Source: Notolepis coatsorum (lineage: Eukaryota; Chordata; Actinopteri; Aulopiformes; Paralepididae). Taken from it: 64,000 bases of DNA. Position 1 is the first letter of the stretch. The number at the start of each line of letters is the position of its first letter. Below the pieces are notes generated by a model. It was not told the origin of the DNA and made no database searches. It worked only from the letters and a program-made list of their open reading frames with translations. Made by a program: the position numbers and the translations under genes. This document shows, one piece after another, positions 1 to 10,764 of this stretch. The stretch covers positions 22,292,191-22,356,190 of the forward strand of contig OZ020601.1 of the NCBI GenBank assembly GCA_963971535.1, written 5' to 3'.

Positions 1-99
1 ATCCTCTCCTCGAGACACCCCAGCCGTTCCATGTATTTGTTAAATTGTGGTGGAATTTAACAAATACATTGAACGGCTGGGGTGCTTCGAGGAGAGGAT
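1..99. repeat. Long inverted repeat (hairpin) at window edge
   Basis: Positions 1-46 are the near-perfect reverse complement of 54-99 (about three mismatches in 46 bp), separated by a 7-nt loop. This is the structure of a foldback MITE or of a palindromic transposon end. Because it starts at base 1, it may extend beyond the window. Confidence 0.85.
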
Positions 100-199
100 T
101 GGGAACCGCTAGTCTAGTCGATTTTGTGTTTTGAGCACAAAGTTCATCATAGATCTAGCCTCTTTATTTTGCTCTCAAAGTGCACCAGATTGATGCATT

Positions 200-310
200 T
201 AACTTTAAAATATAAAAAAATAAAATCCGAGGGGGCATGCCCCCGGACCTCCCTAGAGGGCCCGAGGTTCACCCCCCACAGTCTCACAAAATCCTGCGGG
301 AAACACTGAT
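200..310. mobile_element. Possible hAT-type element remnant
   Basis: A GC-rich block with a small self-complementary run (gggggcatgccccc) is followed by a segment ending in gcgggaaacactg. That wording is common at one end of fish hAT-like repeats. No matching second terminus or target duplication was found, so the assignment is weak. Confidence 0.3.
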
Positions 311-855
311 CATGAAAAATATATTAAAGATTATTGAAAATGTATTAAAAACAGACAGACGGACAGACACAGCAGATCAATGTAGCTGCATAACGTTAAC
401 GATCAAAGTAAGTGCTCTACAGAAGGAGCATTTTGTAACATGTCCGCTTGTCACCGGTAATACCGGTGTTGTCGTGAATTTATTAATCATAGGAATTTTC
501 ACATTACCGCGGCAACCCTAGAATAGGTATCAAATCCCAGATAATCGGTATTGGCACCGATATCAAAGAATGTCAAACGACAGGCGTCACTAATTGGCGC
601 ATCCACAGCTAGCACTTACTGCCCTTGTAAGACTGGTCAGGGCACAAGAGGGGACCCTCTCCCTGCACCAGATTGCATGTGTGTGGTGCCGACCGTCCAA
701 AGCGCTGGGCTTGGCACTGGTCTGAGCCTCCATCAGGCCCGTCCAGCTGGCAAGGAGGGGAAGGCCTGGCCTGACCTGGCATGGACACACGGTGGCAGGC
801 AGGCTTTCACCCATGACCATCTGGGTGCAAGTGTGCAGCACATACACACAAGCGT
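311..855. other. No gene recognised
   Basis: Mixed-composition DNA. A short stretch around 440-520 (caccggtaataccggtg, then ccgcggcaaccct) has the look of a decayed DNA-transposon terminus. No exon with plausible splice sites and no recognisable protein was seen. Confidence 0.4.
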
Positions 856-915
856 CCATACCCCCCCCCCCCCCACACACACATACACACGAGTGAACAC
901 ACACACACACATGTT
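856..915. repeat. C-run and (CA)n microsatellite
   Basis: A run of C is followed by interrupted CA dinucleotides up to about 912. The cysteine- or histidine-rich reading frames here are by-products of the repeat. Confidence 0.9.
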
Positions 916-1995
916 TGCACACAAGCACGTTTGAATAGGCCTCCAACACGGCAAGTAAACACTCACACTGAGCCTGGTCTGAGCCTCTATTGACCTTCCC
1001 ATTAACACAAACATACCAGGAACGAGAGCGGAAGATTGAGCAGAAAAGGAAAAGGGCACAATAGAGTGGGAGGCTGCGGCAAGGGCAGCTCCAAGCCTTT
1101 CAGGACCTACAAGAGCCTGCAGTCACAGGTACTGGATAGGGGAACATCCAGAGAACGTGCTTTAGCCAAACTGAAGGTCACCCTCCCTTGTAAGCAGGAA
1201 CGCCTCTTGACCGTGCTCCCCCAGCTGAACCCTACACACCTCGTCTGAATGAAGAGGAGCTGCTGTATGCCAGGGGTCTGGTCGGGAAGCGACGGAGGTC
1301 GCTTACACTGTGGCGGAATGCAACGGCAATTATCTGCATGGGAGTCAAAAGGCAACGGGCTATAGAGAGGGGGTTTAAAGCTAAATTAATAATACCAAGG
1401 GCTTTTGTCCTCAACACACGTGTGGCGGTAATGCCTCCGCTCTCCCAATTCACTCCAGATACGTTTCTTTATCCAGAGGTGACACCGTTAACAAGGAGTC
1501 AATGGCACGAGCCTGAGCTGCTGATGCCCTCAATCAAACACGTGTCAAGGACAATGCTTCTTTGTGTGTTTCTGCTGTTGACATTATTTTCTTTTAGGTT
1601 TTTATGTCCATCGAGTTTAGAGACCCCCTCCAGGTGTATTTGAATTTCTCTTTTTGTATGAATGTTTTTCCCTCTCGCCAAATTGTTTAACAACGACTGA
1701 AAATGGCAGCATCTCTACACCTTTACCCTCATTGCGAATGCGAGGACCTATGCAATATGCAAACTGGCTCATTGATATTTACCGGGAATTCCAAGTAGAC
1801 AGCTTATATTCTTTCAAGATATGTCGATACCTACTCCGCTTTCTGTGTAGCTGAAGTTAAAAAGGTATCAGGTTACCACATATTGGACACCAACCTATTA
1901 GTGACGTCACACATGCAACTCAGATGTCAGGGAAGTACAGAGAAGTTCTCCCTCTCCAGGGGAAGAATGTGAAAAAGGTGCTCTGGTGACAAGTT
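916..1995. other. No gene recognised; unexplained open frames
   Basis: Between 1036 and 1643 several short frames overlap. One, at 1036-1248, is basic and has a GT immediately after a glutamine codon near 1131, which could mimic an exon end. No family was recognised and no consistent exon chain could be built. Decayed transposon sequence is the most likely explanation. Confidence 0.35.
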
Positions 1996-2106
1996 CTGCA
2001 TAAATAACTATCTGTATAGTCAAAGTCATGCCTCCAAGAGGAGTTAACCATAAATAACAATCTGTATATTAAAGTCATGCCTCCAAGAGGAGTTAACCAT
2101 GAATCT
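1996..2106. repeat. Minisatellite, first small cluster (about 50-bp unit)
   Basis: Two to three diverged copies of the unit containing ctgtatagtcaaagtcatgc and ctccaagaggagttaacc. The same unit returns as a partial copy at 2607-2640 and as long arrays at 3117-3506 and 3976-4460. Confidence 0.8.
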
Positions 2107-2439
2107 GCTGCCAGAGCTGTCGCTGTCACAACGCAGGACTTGAGAACTGGAGACTCACATCACCGACTGTCTTGATTCTTTGCACTAGAGACTCATACCA
2201 CAATGGAGTCTCACCACTGGACTATTTTGTGTTTGTACTTTTATATTACTATTATATATATATATTTTTTTTTTATGTTTTTTATTTTCTTGTCTTACAT
2301 ACAGGTGTATGCCCAGCCCATATGGGCTTACAAGACACAAACAATAAGTATATAATAGTATACTTGACAAATTACTTGACAAATGACATAGACCAAGATG
2401 GCCACAAGAAAAATAAAATACAATAAAACGTAATATAAC

Positions 2440-2606
2440 ACAAGCTGTAAGAAATGTATGTAAACATACATACATATTACTTTTTATATTACTATATTGT
2501 ATTTTTACTGTGAAGCTATGCATCCCCCACCCTGTACCCTCCCCTGCTGCTTTGACACCCGAATTTCCCCAAGGGGATCAATAAAGGATTATCTTATCTT
2601 ATCTTT
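2440..2606 (+). mobile_element. LINE 3' end with short tandem tail
   Basis: The segment ends in the fish LINE 3' signature gaatttccccaaggggatc, then ataaagg and a (ttatc)n-type tail up to 2606. Only the 3' untranslated part is visible. The AT-rich sequence from 2225 may belong to the same copy. Confidence 0.6.
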
Positions 2607-2636
2607 TATAGTCAAAAGCATGCCTCCAAGAGGAGT

Positions 2637-3975
2637 TAAGTAAGGGATAATGTATAGCTACGAGGTCATTGTCGCAAAATAATTGACCGACAGAGTTTAG
2701 AATACCAAGGCGCCTCGCCGAGGTGTTCTAAACGCAGTGAAGGTCAATTATTTTGCGACAATGACCGAGTATAGCTATACATTATCCCGCTTATTACATG
2801 GCTAACTTACTAACAATATACCTAATTCATTTTACACCATCGACAAGACGAGATCAAATGCAGACGCAGTTCTGTTCTGTTCTGTGGCTCCGCGCTGTCA
2901 TCGCCGCGCAGTGCAGCTGTGCATATGCTGAGCAGCTTTCATGACTGCGATCTAAATGCTTGATTGCTCCGGCTGCGAACAGCGGTCATTATTGCTCGGT
3001 TGCCCCTGACAGCGGTCAGTTATCGAAAAATAACTGACCGCTGCTATGGGCAACCGAGCACTATTGACCAATCACAATCAAGCATTTTCGCGAATGTTAA
3101 AACGCCATGTAATAACTATGAATAACCATCTGTATAGTCACAGTCATGCCTCCTAGAGGAGTTAACCATGAATAACCATCTGTATAGTCACAGTCATGCC
3201 TCCAAGAGGAGTAACCATGAATAACCATCTGTATAGTCAGTCATGCCTCCAAGAGGAGTAACATGAATAACCATCTGTATAGTCACAGTCATGCCTCCAA
3301 GAGGAGTAACATGAATAACCATCTGTATAGTCACAGTCATGCCTCCAAGAGGAGTAACATGAATAACCATCTGTATAGTCACAGTCATGCCTCCAAGAGG
3401 AGTAACATGAATAACCATCTGTATAGTCACAGTCATGCCTCCAAGAGGAGTAACATGAATAACCATCTGTATAGTCAGTCATGCCTCCAAGAGGAGTTAA
3501 CCATGATTATTACATGGCGTTTTAACATTCGCCAAAATGCTTGATTGTGATTGGTCAATAGCGCTCGGTTGCCCATAGCAGCGGCCAATTATTTCTCGAT
3601 AATTCACCGCTGCTGCAATAATGACCGCTGCTCGCAGCCGGAGCAATCAAGCCCACTGACACACCTGCCGACCCATGAGGCAATTAACCACAGAGGCCTG
3701 TTGTTTGTATAGCCTACTTTTCAAAACGACTGCATAAGTTACATCCACAATGGCCTACAGTTACAGTGTTGAGGATTTTAACATGAATGTCCCGACTCAA
3801 CGCCCCCCTCAACTGGTCCAATTTCACCATAAATGGAAATGTCCAAATAAATTACCAGAAATGAGACCACGCTGTTAATTTTTTTTGTTAGTAAGTTAGC
3901 CATGTAATAAGCGGGATAATGTATAGCTATACTCTGTCATTGTCGCAAAATAATTGACCTTCACTGCGTTTAGAA
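2637..3975. mobile_element. Foldback DNA element with nested inverted repeats
   Basis: The outer arms 2726-2814 and 3887-3975 are 89-bp reverse complements with few mismatches. A second, inner pair lies at 2959-3116 and 3507-3651. The left terminus also forms its own hairpin, 2644-2688 with about 2742-2788. The centre (3117-3506) is a minisatellite array. The left end is bordered by ttaagtaaggg and the right end by minisatellite, so the element sits inside the array. A second copy of the left end lies at 63766-64000, with the same ttaagtaaggg border. No transposase is present. The superfamily is not certain; the TTAA next to both left ends hints at piggyBac but is not proof. Confidence 0.75.
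3117..3506. repeat. Minisatellite array inside the foldback element
   Basis: About eight copies of a 48-50 bp unit (aaccatctgtatagtcacag, then tcatgcctccaagaggag). Units of 48 bp keep frames open on both strands. This produces repetitive 80-93 residue reading frames that are not genes. Confidence 0.9.
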
Positions 3976-4460
3976 GAGGAGTTAACCATGAATAACCATC
4001 TGTATAGTCACAGTCATGCCTCAAAGTTAACCATGAATAACCATCTGTATAGTCAGTCATGCCTCAAAGAGGAGTAACCATGAATAACCATCTGTATAGT
4101 CACAGTCATGCCTCAAAGAGGAGTTAACCATGAATAACCATCTGTATAGTTACAGTCATGCCTCCAAGAGAAGTTAACCATGAATAACCATCTGTATAGT
4201 CAGTCATGCCTCCAAGAGGAGTTAACCATGAATAACCATCTGTATAGTCACAGTCATGCCTCCAAGAGGAGTTAACGATAAATAACAACCTGTATAGTCA
4301 GTCATGCCTCCAAGAGGAGTTAACATGAATAACCATCTGTATAGTCAGTCATGCCTCCAAGAGGAGTTAACCATGAATAACCATCTGTATAGTCACAGTC
4401 ATGCCTCCAAGAGGAGTTAACGATGAATAACCATCTGTATAGTCACAGTCATGCCTCAAA
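3976..4460. repeat. Minisatellite array, outer right part
   Basis: About ten copies of the same 44-50 bp unit as at 3117-3506, with small deletions (loss of 'aca' before gtcatgcc, ttaacc versus taacc). It continues directly from the right arm of the foldback element. Confidence 0.9.
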
Positions 4461-4566
4461 CTTTGATTAGCCTACAAGTCACACTACATGAAGTCCAAAC
4501 TGTGATTGGCCTACAAGTCACACTAAATTAAGTCCAAACTTTGATTAGCCCACAAGCCCAATTTTT
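4458..4566. repeat. 46-bp direct repeat, two and a half copies
   Basis: The unit carries caaactttgattagcctaca and agtcacacta, repeated at about 46-bp spacing up to 4555. It abuts the minisatellite but is unrelated to it. Confidence 0.8.
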
Positions 4567-4582
4567 AAGAGTGCTTAGCACT

Positions 4583-5545
4583 CGTATCCGGCTGTCGGCG
4601 TTGCCTCCGGCTTGGGCCGGCCGTCATACTAACTCAATTGGCAGAGTTAGGGCTCGCGTCCACCTAGCGCATATTTAGGACTGCACGCGTCTGTTTTCAA
4701 TGTATTACAATGGGGAGGGAGCGCATGCGGCCGCATCTAGGAAGTGCGCTGCCGTCGGCTTCTTTTCTCAGCTTTTTTGTGCGGCCGAAAGTTGAAACTT
4801 TCTCAACTTTCAGAGCGATGCGCTGGAGCTCATTTTCAGACAACCAATCACAGCCATTCATATCTACACTCTGTTTGTAACCTGACACCGGAGCTGCCTG
4901 CCTGTCTGGCTGTCTCCCACAGACCATTGAGATTCGCGACAAAACTAATAATAATAACTACACGAATACACTACTAAAAAGCTAATAAAAAGCAAAGGGC
5001 GAACTGTGGTGTCAGGCAATAACTATATATATAATTAATATACAATAAAATTATTCAAATATGCTATAATATGTGCAAAACCGCGGCATGGCTGTAGATT
5101 TATTTCTGTCATCTACAAGATGCGCTTCATGCCAGCGCTGCCGGCGCACTCCCAGCATGTTTCACGGAGAAATATGCGCTAGGTGGACGCGGGCCCTTAG
5201 CGGGTGGAAGTCGATGGGTGGTAATCTGGACGTGGTGGACAGCGACTCCTACAGGTCGGTTGGGGGACGCCTGCACAGCAGAGACAGGAAATGGCGGGGG
5301 TAGTGTGAGCCTTCCACACGTTACACCTCACCAATGAGAGTCCGCGCTGGCAGGTGAAAAGATGTGACAGGCTGCCTCCTCGTGTATCGGAGGGGACACG
5401 TGATGCAAGGCTTCTATCCTCCCTACAACCGGCAAGTGGGGGGCATATGCAAGCAACGTTTAAGACAGGGGAGGGGAGAATTGGCACAGCGAAAATTGGG
5501 ATGGGAGAGAAAAAATAAAAAGAGAAAAAGTGGATCAAACAAAAA
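4583..5545 (+). mobile_element. tRNA-derived SINE, 5' truncated, interrupted by a MITE
   Basis: This is the same family as the copies at 16283-16758 and 12690-13115 (shared blocks: ctccggcttgg, ggtgaaaagatg, aattggcacagcg). The tRNA-like head is missing. Between 4650 and 5196 a Harbinger-like MITE interrupts it; the uninterrupted order is seen in the 16.3 kb copy. The flanking 16-bp duplication (4567-4582, 5546-5561) shows insertion into an HE1-like SINE. Confidence 0.75.
4650..5196. mobile_element. PIF/Harbinger-like MITE with TTA duplication
   Basis: The terminal inverted repeats begin GGGCTCGCGTCCACCTAGCG on the left and, read on the opposite strand, GGGCCCGCGTCCACCTAGCG on the right; they match over about 27 bp. 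TTA at 4647-4649 and 5197-5199 is a 3-bp target duplication, as expected for Harbinger. The 547-bp length and lack of an open frame indicate a non-autonomous copy. Removing it restores the SINE seen at 16.3 kb. Confidence 0.85.
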
Positions 5546-5845
5546 AAGAGTGCTTAGCACTGCTGCCTCACAGAAGGTCATGGGTTCAAACCGCGGTGGG
5601 GGAGGGGGCCTTTCTGTGTGGGGTTTGCATCTTCTCCCCGTGTTGGGTTTCCACTGGTTACTCCGGTTTCCTCCCACACCATAAAAGCCATGTATGCCGG
5701 GTACAGACTCCTGCCACTGACCAAGGACCTGGTATTAGACCTGGAGCTGGTCCCCAGGCACAGGACAGGACTGTGGCTGCCCACTGCTCCTACATAGTCA
5801 GGATGGTTACATGTAGAGCAGTGTTTCATCAATAGTCAGGATGGT

Positions 5846-6420
5846 AATAATAATAAACAAGATTTTGCTGCTTGACGTATGTATAATGTATATTCATTGA
5901 TTCACTCGTATACCAAAATCCATTTGAATTGAACAATTTCGCTTTTCGCATCAAATATGGATATGCATTTAAAATTCTATTAATTTCGATTAATTAACTA
6001 TAAAGTCTCAAATGAATTTGATAAAAAAAAAATTTAGTCCCACCACTATCTTTCATATAATAAGATTCCATTCATTTCCATTTTTAATCTTCATTCCTTT
6101 TAGCATCGTCCTGTTTCCAAGCCTTTGCAGTAACTGTATGCAATTAACATGGACATTAAGGCGTTCATACTTGAATAAACTCTATGAATGCACAGGAAAA
6201 ATGTGTGTGTGGCATATTTACAACGAGTGCTTAGGCTTCAATAAAGTTTCTATTCAAATGCAAGTCAGCGGAATGGGAGAACATGAAATTAGGTCTGTCT
6301 GAATGTGCAAAGCTGTGTGTGTGTGTGAGATGCTTGTCTGTTTGAATGCACCACTGACTGCATATGCTGTAGGCTGAGGTGGTACCAGGTGAGGTGGCTG
6401 CATGCACACGCTCGCTCACA
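5846..6420. other. AT-rich sequence, nothing recognised
   Basis: Unique-looking AT-rich DNA with no convincing exon, no inverted termini and no known repeat block. Confidence 0.4.
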
Positions 6421-6435
6421 CGCACACACACACAC

Positions 6436-6470
<35 letters not shown>
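6421..6470. repeat. (CA)n microsatellite
   Basis: About 25 nearly uninterrupted CA units. Confidence 0.95.
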
Positions 6471-6472
<2 letters not shown>

Positions 6473-7312
6473 CCTGTCTGATGAAGGTTGTGTATTCTCT
6501 TTCACTTTGGATTTGTTCAAATGTGATTTGGGGAAAGTGTGACAGCCCTAACACACAGACGCACAGTCCTACCAGCACTGTACCATGTTCCAACAACAAG
6601 AACCCAACCAACCAACCTTCCAGCCCGTTTGTTCATACAGAGAGCCAACCAACCATCCGGCCTGTTTGTTCACAGAGAGCTAACTGAGCGTTCAGCACGT
6701 TCAAAGAGGAGTCACCACGTGGCGCCGCCTCACACAGCCAGTTAGACCCTGCTCAGGATCAGTCACGACGCAGGTGGTGCAACAGTGGCTGAAAGGAAGC
6801 AGAGAAAATATAGCTGGCTGCTCTCGCTCGTTTGGTATGGTACACTGCGGTCGGTCGGTCGGCCGGCCGGTTGGTCGGGTGGGCGCGTGTGTTTAGTTGA
6901 GTGTTTAAAGTGGGTTGAGCAAGGACCAGGTGGAGCTAGCTAGACCAGGTGCTAGCTGGGTCCGGCTGGTTGGATCAAAGCTCTCGCTGAGGTGGTCTCC
7001 CTGGCAGCAAGCGGACTGAAGCAGGTGAAAGCTGTGGCCCCTGCTTGGTAAACTGCTGCCTTGGCGTATGGCACGTCGCCCAGCCAACAGTTGTGGCGTG
7101 TGTTGATGACCTCGTTGACCCTGCGGGCCTAAGCAGCTTGCCCACACATGATGCCAGGGGTTACAGAGCATGTTCAGGCAGTACTAGAACTATAAAGCAA
7201 TGAGTGGCTTATAGTCCTTAGTGAGGAGGAATATTCACAGGTTCTGTGTTGATCATATTGACCAAGGTGAAAATATTCCTCCTTCCAGCCCACAGACACA
7301 AAACATTCTCAA
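6471..7312. other. No gene assigned; one exon-like minus-strand frame
   Basis: Contains a short (ggtc)n-like run near 6850 and a hairpin near 7220-7285 (aggaatattcaca against gaaaatattcct). On the minus strand, 7000-7140 reads open with a non-repetitive composition (it includes the residues RVNEVINTRHNCWLGDV). No family was recognised and no splice sites clearly frame it. It does not match the part of USP45 expected next. Confidence 0.35.
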
Positions 7313-7702
7313 CTCAAACTGGTGATACCAACGAACCCTGATGACTCAAACTGGTGATACCAACGAACCCTGATGACTCAAACTGGTGATACCAACAAAC
7401 CCTGATGACTCAAACTGGTGATACCAACAAACCCTGATGACTCAAACTGGTGATACCAACAAACCCTGATGACTCAAACTGGTGATACCAACGAACCCTG
7501 ATGACTCAAACTGGTGATACCAACGAACCCTGATGACTCAAACTGGTGATACCAACAAACCCTGATGACTCAAACTGGTGATACCAACAAACCCTGATGA
7601 CTCAAACTGGTGATACCAACAAACCCTGATGACTCAAACTGGTGATACCAACGAACCCTGATGACTTAAACTGGTGATACCAACGAACCCTGATGACTCA
7701 AA
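7313..7702. repeat. 32-bp minisatellite, about 12 copies
   Basis: Head-to-tail copies of a 32-bp unit (ctcaaactggtgatacca, then acgaaccctgatga). The copies are nearly identical. They differ mainly by one G/A position (caacgaacc versus caacaaacc), and the two variants occur in blocks. This suggests recent amplification of a two-to-three-unit block. Confidence 0.95.
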
Positions 7703-8640
7703 TAGGGCTGAGCCCAAACGTTCGAACCTTCGTAGGTTACGTTGGCGTTCGAATTCTAAATCAACATTTTAATTTTTAATTTTTAATAAATGTATTTTTA
7801 TTTTTTATATATATATTTGTATGTGTCTATTCATTCTGTTTAAACCAATGGGGTTTTTCTTCACAGTTGCAGATACAGATTAGGCTACACTAATATTATA
7901 GTATTATAGTATATGACGTCATAAAAATAAAACATTTATTTACTAGATATTGGTTAGCATTGGTTTAGTGCACGTTATGAGAGCTAACGTTGCTACCTAC
8001 TAGTTATTGGTCTAGTGCACTTCCTACTTCCAGTTGCTGCTAAACAAGTACAAGTGCATTGGTTTAGTGCATTTCCTACTTCCTAACTGGCTAACGTTAT
8101 GAGAGCTAACGTTGCTACCTACTAGATATTGGTTTAGTGCATTTCCTACTTCCTAACTGGCTAACGTTATGAGAGCTAACGTTGCTACCTACTAGATATT
8201 GGTTTAGTGCACTTCCTACTTCCAGTTGCTGCTAAACAAGTACAAGTGCATTGGTTTAGTGCATTTACTACTTCCTAACTGGCTAACGTTATGAGACATA
8301 ACACAAAGACGCTATGGTTTGGAAAAGCCTTATGGACCCAACTCTTTAGATGAGGGAACGGGTACATATAATACGCGACCACTAATAAAAACGTAACTAT
8401 ACTAACGTTAACTGGCTAACGTTATGAGACATAATACAAAGACGCTATGGCTTGGAAAAGCCTTATGGACCCAACTCTTTAGATGAGGAAACGGGTACAT
8501 ACAATACGCGACCACTAATAAAAACGTAACTATACTAACGTTATGAGAGTTAACATTGCTACCTACTGTACAAGTGCATTGGTTTAGTGCATTTCCTAAT
8601 TCCGGTTGCTACTGAACGGACATGTTTGTGCGGACCTGTT
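7703..8640. mobile_element. hAT-like terminus followed by two tandem duplications
   Basis: It begins with tagggctgagcccaaacgtt, resembling hAT MITE termini. From about 7940 to 8290 a 70-bp unit (gagagctaacgttgctacct, tactagatattggtttag) recurs with insertions. From about 8283 to 8550 a 127-bp unit (agacgctatggtttggaaaa) is duplicated once. A matching right terminus was not found. Confidence 0.5.
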
Positions 8641-9134
8641 CTCCCAAACTGGTCCGCAAATGACTGTTTTCATTTTTACGTCCTTATGTTTCTCAGGCCA
8701 GGTGGCCCATTACACCATGAGCCCATCTCCCGTTTCCAAAATGCATTACAGACCGTTTGAAAAAGCTGTTTTGCTATGATAATTGGTAATGAAATATCAA
8801 AATAATGTTCAATAAGATGTACTTGTGTTTAATAAGTTGTTTTATTCAGAAGTTAACACAAATAAATAATATTACCAGTACAGTATCTAGCACACTCTCA
8901 GGAGCTAAACAGAAAGAAGCATTTCAAACTTGAACTATGTGACATGGCTTGACTCAATCAGTCCAATCTCTATTTCTCCTTCTTCCACCACTCAGGCAGA
9001 CCAGCTTGTTTTATGTAGCGGTGTCTACTTATAGTGCCTATAATATTTGTCCCGTTGGGTGCCAGACAGGGCCAAACCCTGCCAATGCAAATCAACTGCT
9101 CCAGTGGAGTTGCTCAGTGGCCAATGGTGTCAAC
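8641..9134. other. No gene recognised
   Basis: Mixed sequence. The open frame at 8949-9179 runs into the palindrome that starts at 9135 and is not supported as an exon. Confidence 0.4.
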
Positions 9135-9552
9135 TGTGGTTGTACTGGGCAGCTCCCAGGTGTGAATGGAATTGTGTGAATGTGAAGCAGGGCGTTCCTG
9201 AAAAAGAGCATCTGTGCTCAGCGAACCTACCCTGGGTAAATAAAGGTACAAAAAAATATATATATACATATAAAAAAAATATATATATATATATTTTTTT
9301 AGATTAACTGCGTCAATTATATTATCGCGCGATACTAGTATCGCGTTAACGCGATACTAGTATCGCGCGATAATATAATTGACGCAGTTAATCTAAAAAA
9401 AAAAAAAAAAAAATTATATATATATATATCTTTTTTTTTACCTTTATTTACCCAGGGTAGGTTCGCTGAGCACAGATGCTCTTTTTCAGGAACGCCCTGC
9501 TTCACATTCACACAGTTCCATTCACACCTGGGAGCTGCCCAGTACAACCACA
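9135..9552. repeat. 418-bp palindrome with a perfect 108-bp core
   Basis: The right half is the reverse complement of the left half from 9135 to 9552. The core 9294-9401 is perfect (centre gcgttaacgc), and the flanks differ only by the length of AT/A runs and single bases. The outer part of each arm carries a repeat ending in accctgggtaaataaaggt, a fish LINE/SINE-type 3' tail, so two such tails face each other. The inner part matches 10105-10155 (tatcgcgcgatactagtatc), where it belongs to a hAT-like MITE end. Confidence 0.9.
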
Positions 9553-9609
9553 AAAAAGAGCTGTGCTCAGCGAACCTACCCTGGGTAAATAAAGGTAAAA
9601 AAATATATA

Positions 9610-9655
<46 letters not shown>

Positions 9656-9668
9656 AAAATATATATAT
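9553..9668. repeat. Extra tail copy and (AT)n run
   Basis: A third, direct copy of the gctcagcgaacctaccctgg, gtaaataaaggt tail is followed by about 45 bp of AT dinucleotides. Confidence 0.8.
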
Positions 9669-10085
9669 ACCGTAATTCCTCTAATAGTAACCGGGTCTCA
9701 AATACAAGCCGGGTCTCTATTAATGGCCGGGTGCGCTCTTGAGCTAAGCAATTATAAGCCGGCCTCCTAATACAAGCCGGGTTACTAATATACTGAGCTG
9801 CATACTGAGCTAGTTACTTGATTTCACTTTGAAAACGTTGAAATGACCAGTGACCACCTGTAATTGCACTGTTTACTATTTCATACAGTACTTGGTTTCA
9901 ATAAATGAACCCAGTACATTTTACTGGGTTCAAACTGACACAAAATGTTGATTTATTCATTATGATCCGTTTGAACATTTGAAATATAGGCCTCCCTCTT
10001 ATACAGGCCTCCTCCTAATACAAGCCTGGTACCCGCTACAGTTGAAACAAATACAAGCCGGGGTTACTATTAGAGGAATTACGGT
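9669..10085. mobile_element. MITE with about 24-bp terminal inverted repeats
   Basis: Left end ACCGTAATTCCTCTAATAGT; the right end is the same read on the other strand, and the match continues through 'aacc'. The interior repeats acaagccggg-type words. Both ends lie in TA-rich sequence, so a TA or longer duplication cannot be told apart. No coding capacity. Confidence 0.8.
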
Positions 10086-10204
10086 ATATATATATTTTTT
10101 TTAGATTAACTGCGTCAATTATATTATCGCGCGATACTAGTATCGCGTTAACGCAGCACGTTAATGCCGTTAACGGCCCAGCTCTAATATATATACCGGT
10201 ATAT

Positions 10205-10693
10205 TAGGGCTGTCCCCGACTAAGGATTTGGATGGTCGACTATGATTGGCCAAAATGTTCCGTTGGTCGACTAAAATATATATAAAAAAGTATAATATTT
10301 TTTTATTTTTTTTATCATTCCATTTGTGCTGTGGGGGGTGCTTAATGTCTGAAGGAGTCGACTGAAGGCTTCTTGTCCTCTGCAAAAGCATGCAATTGGT
10401 CCACTGATGGATACATCTTGATATTTGTCTAGTCTAGTGTGTTCATTAGATGGGTGAAATCCTCTTTCAGTGCCTCTGTGCCTGTTTTCGTAGGCAGTTA
10501 GCCTCTGGTATGCGTGCCATTAGCATTAGCCACACTTCTATGCCTCTTTTCTTTTGGAAAGAATGATAAAAAAAAATATATATATATATACATATATATA
10601 TAAATATTATATATATTTTTTTGTATTAGACTAAGAGGTTGGCAGTCGACTACGGCTCCTTTCGACCGATTAGTCGACTAATATGGGTCAGCC

Positions 10694-10696
<3 letters not shown>
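10205..10696. mobile_element. hAT-like MITE, copy 1
   Basis: Termini TAGGGCTGTCCCCGACTAAG and, on the opposite strand, TAGGGCTGACCC. The subterminal words gtcgacta recur in both orientations, typical of hAT ends. The interior (from aatgtctgaaggagtc to ggaaagaatgata) is nearly identical to the copy at 40264-40754. AT-rich flanks obscure the duplication. Confidence 0.8.

Positions 10697-10759
<63 letters not shown>
10697..10759. repeat. (AT)n microsatellite
   Basis: About 31 uninterrupted AT units lie between two hAT-like elements. Confidence 0.95.

Positions 10760-10764
<5 letters not shown>

Larger units (their letters stand above)
4567..5845 (+). mobile_element. V-SINE/HE1-like SINE split by another SINE
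   Basis: The body at 5562-5845 contains gctgcctcacagaaggtc, a B-box-like gggttcaaacc and the conserved blocks ggggtttgcatcttctcccc and ctccggtttcctcccaca, the hallmark of HE1/V-SINE type elements. Its 5' end is truncated. The 16-nt string aagagtgcttagcact occurs at 4567-4582 and again at 5546-5561. It is therefore read as the target-site duplication of a second SINE (4583-5545) that landed in the tRNA-like head. Confidence 0.75.

Noticed and set aside
3194-3544. Repeated-peptide frames on both strands
   Set aside because: Artefact of the 48-bp minisatellite unit inside the foldback element.
6905-7171. Minus-strand frame as a possible next USP45 exon
   Set aside because: Does not contain the QQQDSQE region expected next, and no matching splice sites were seen.
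7313-7702. Regularly spaced repeats as a possible CRISPR array
   Set aside because: Units are head to tail without unique spacers and the genome is eukaryotic; the same applies to 3117-3506 and 17136-17505.
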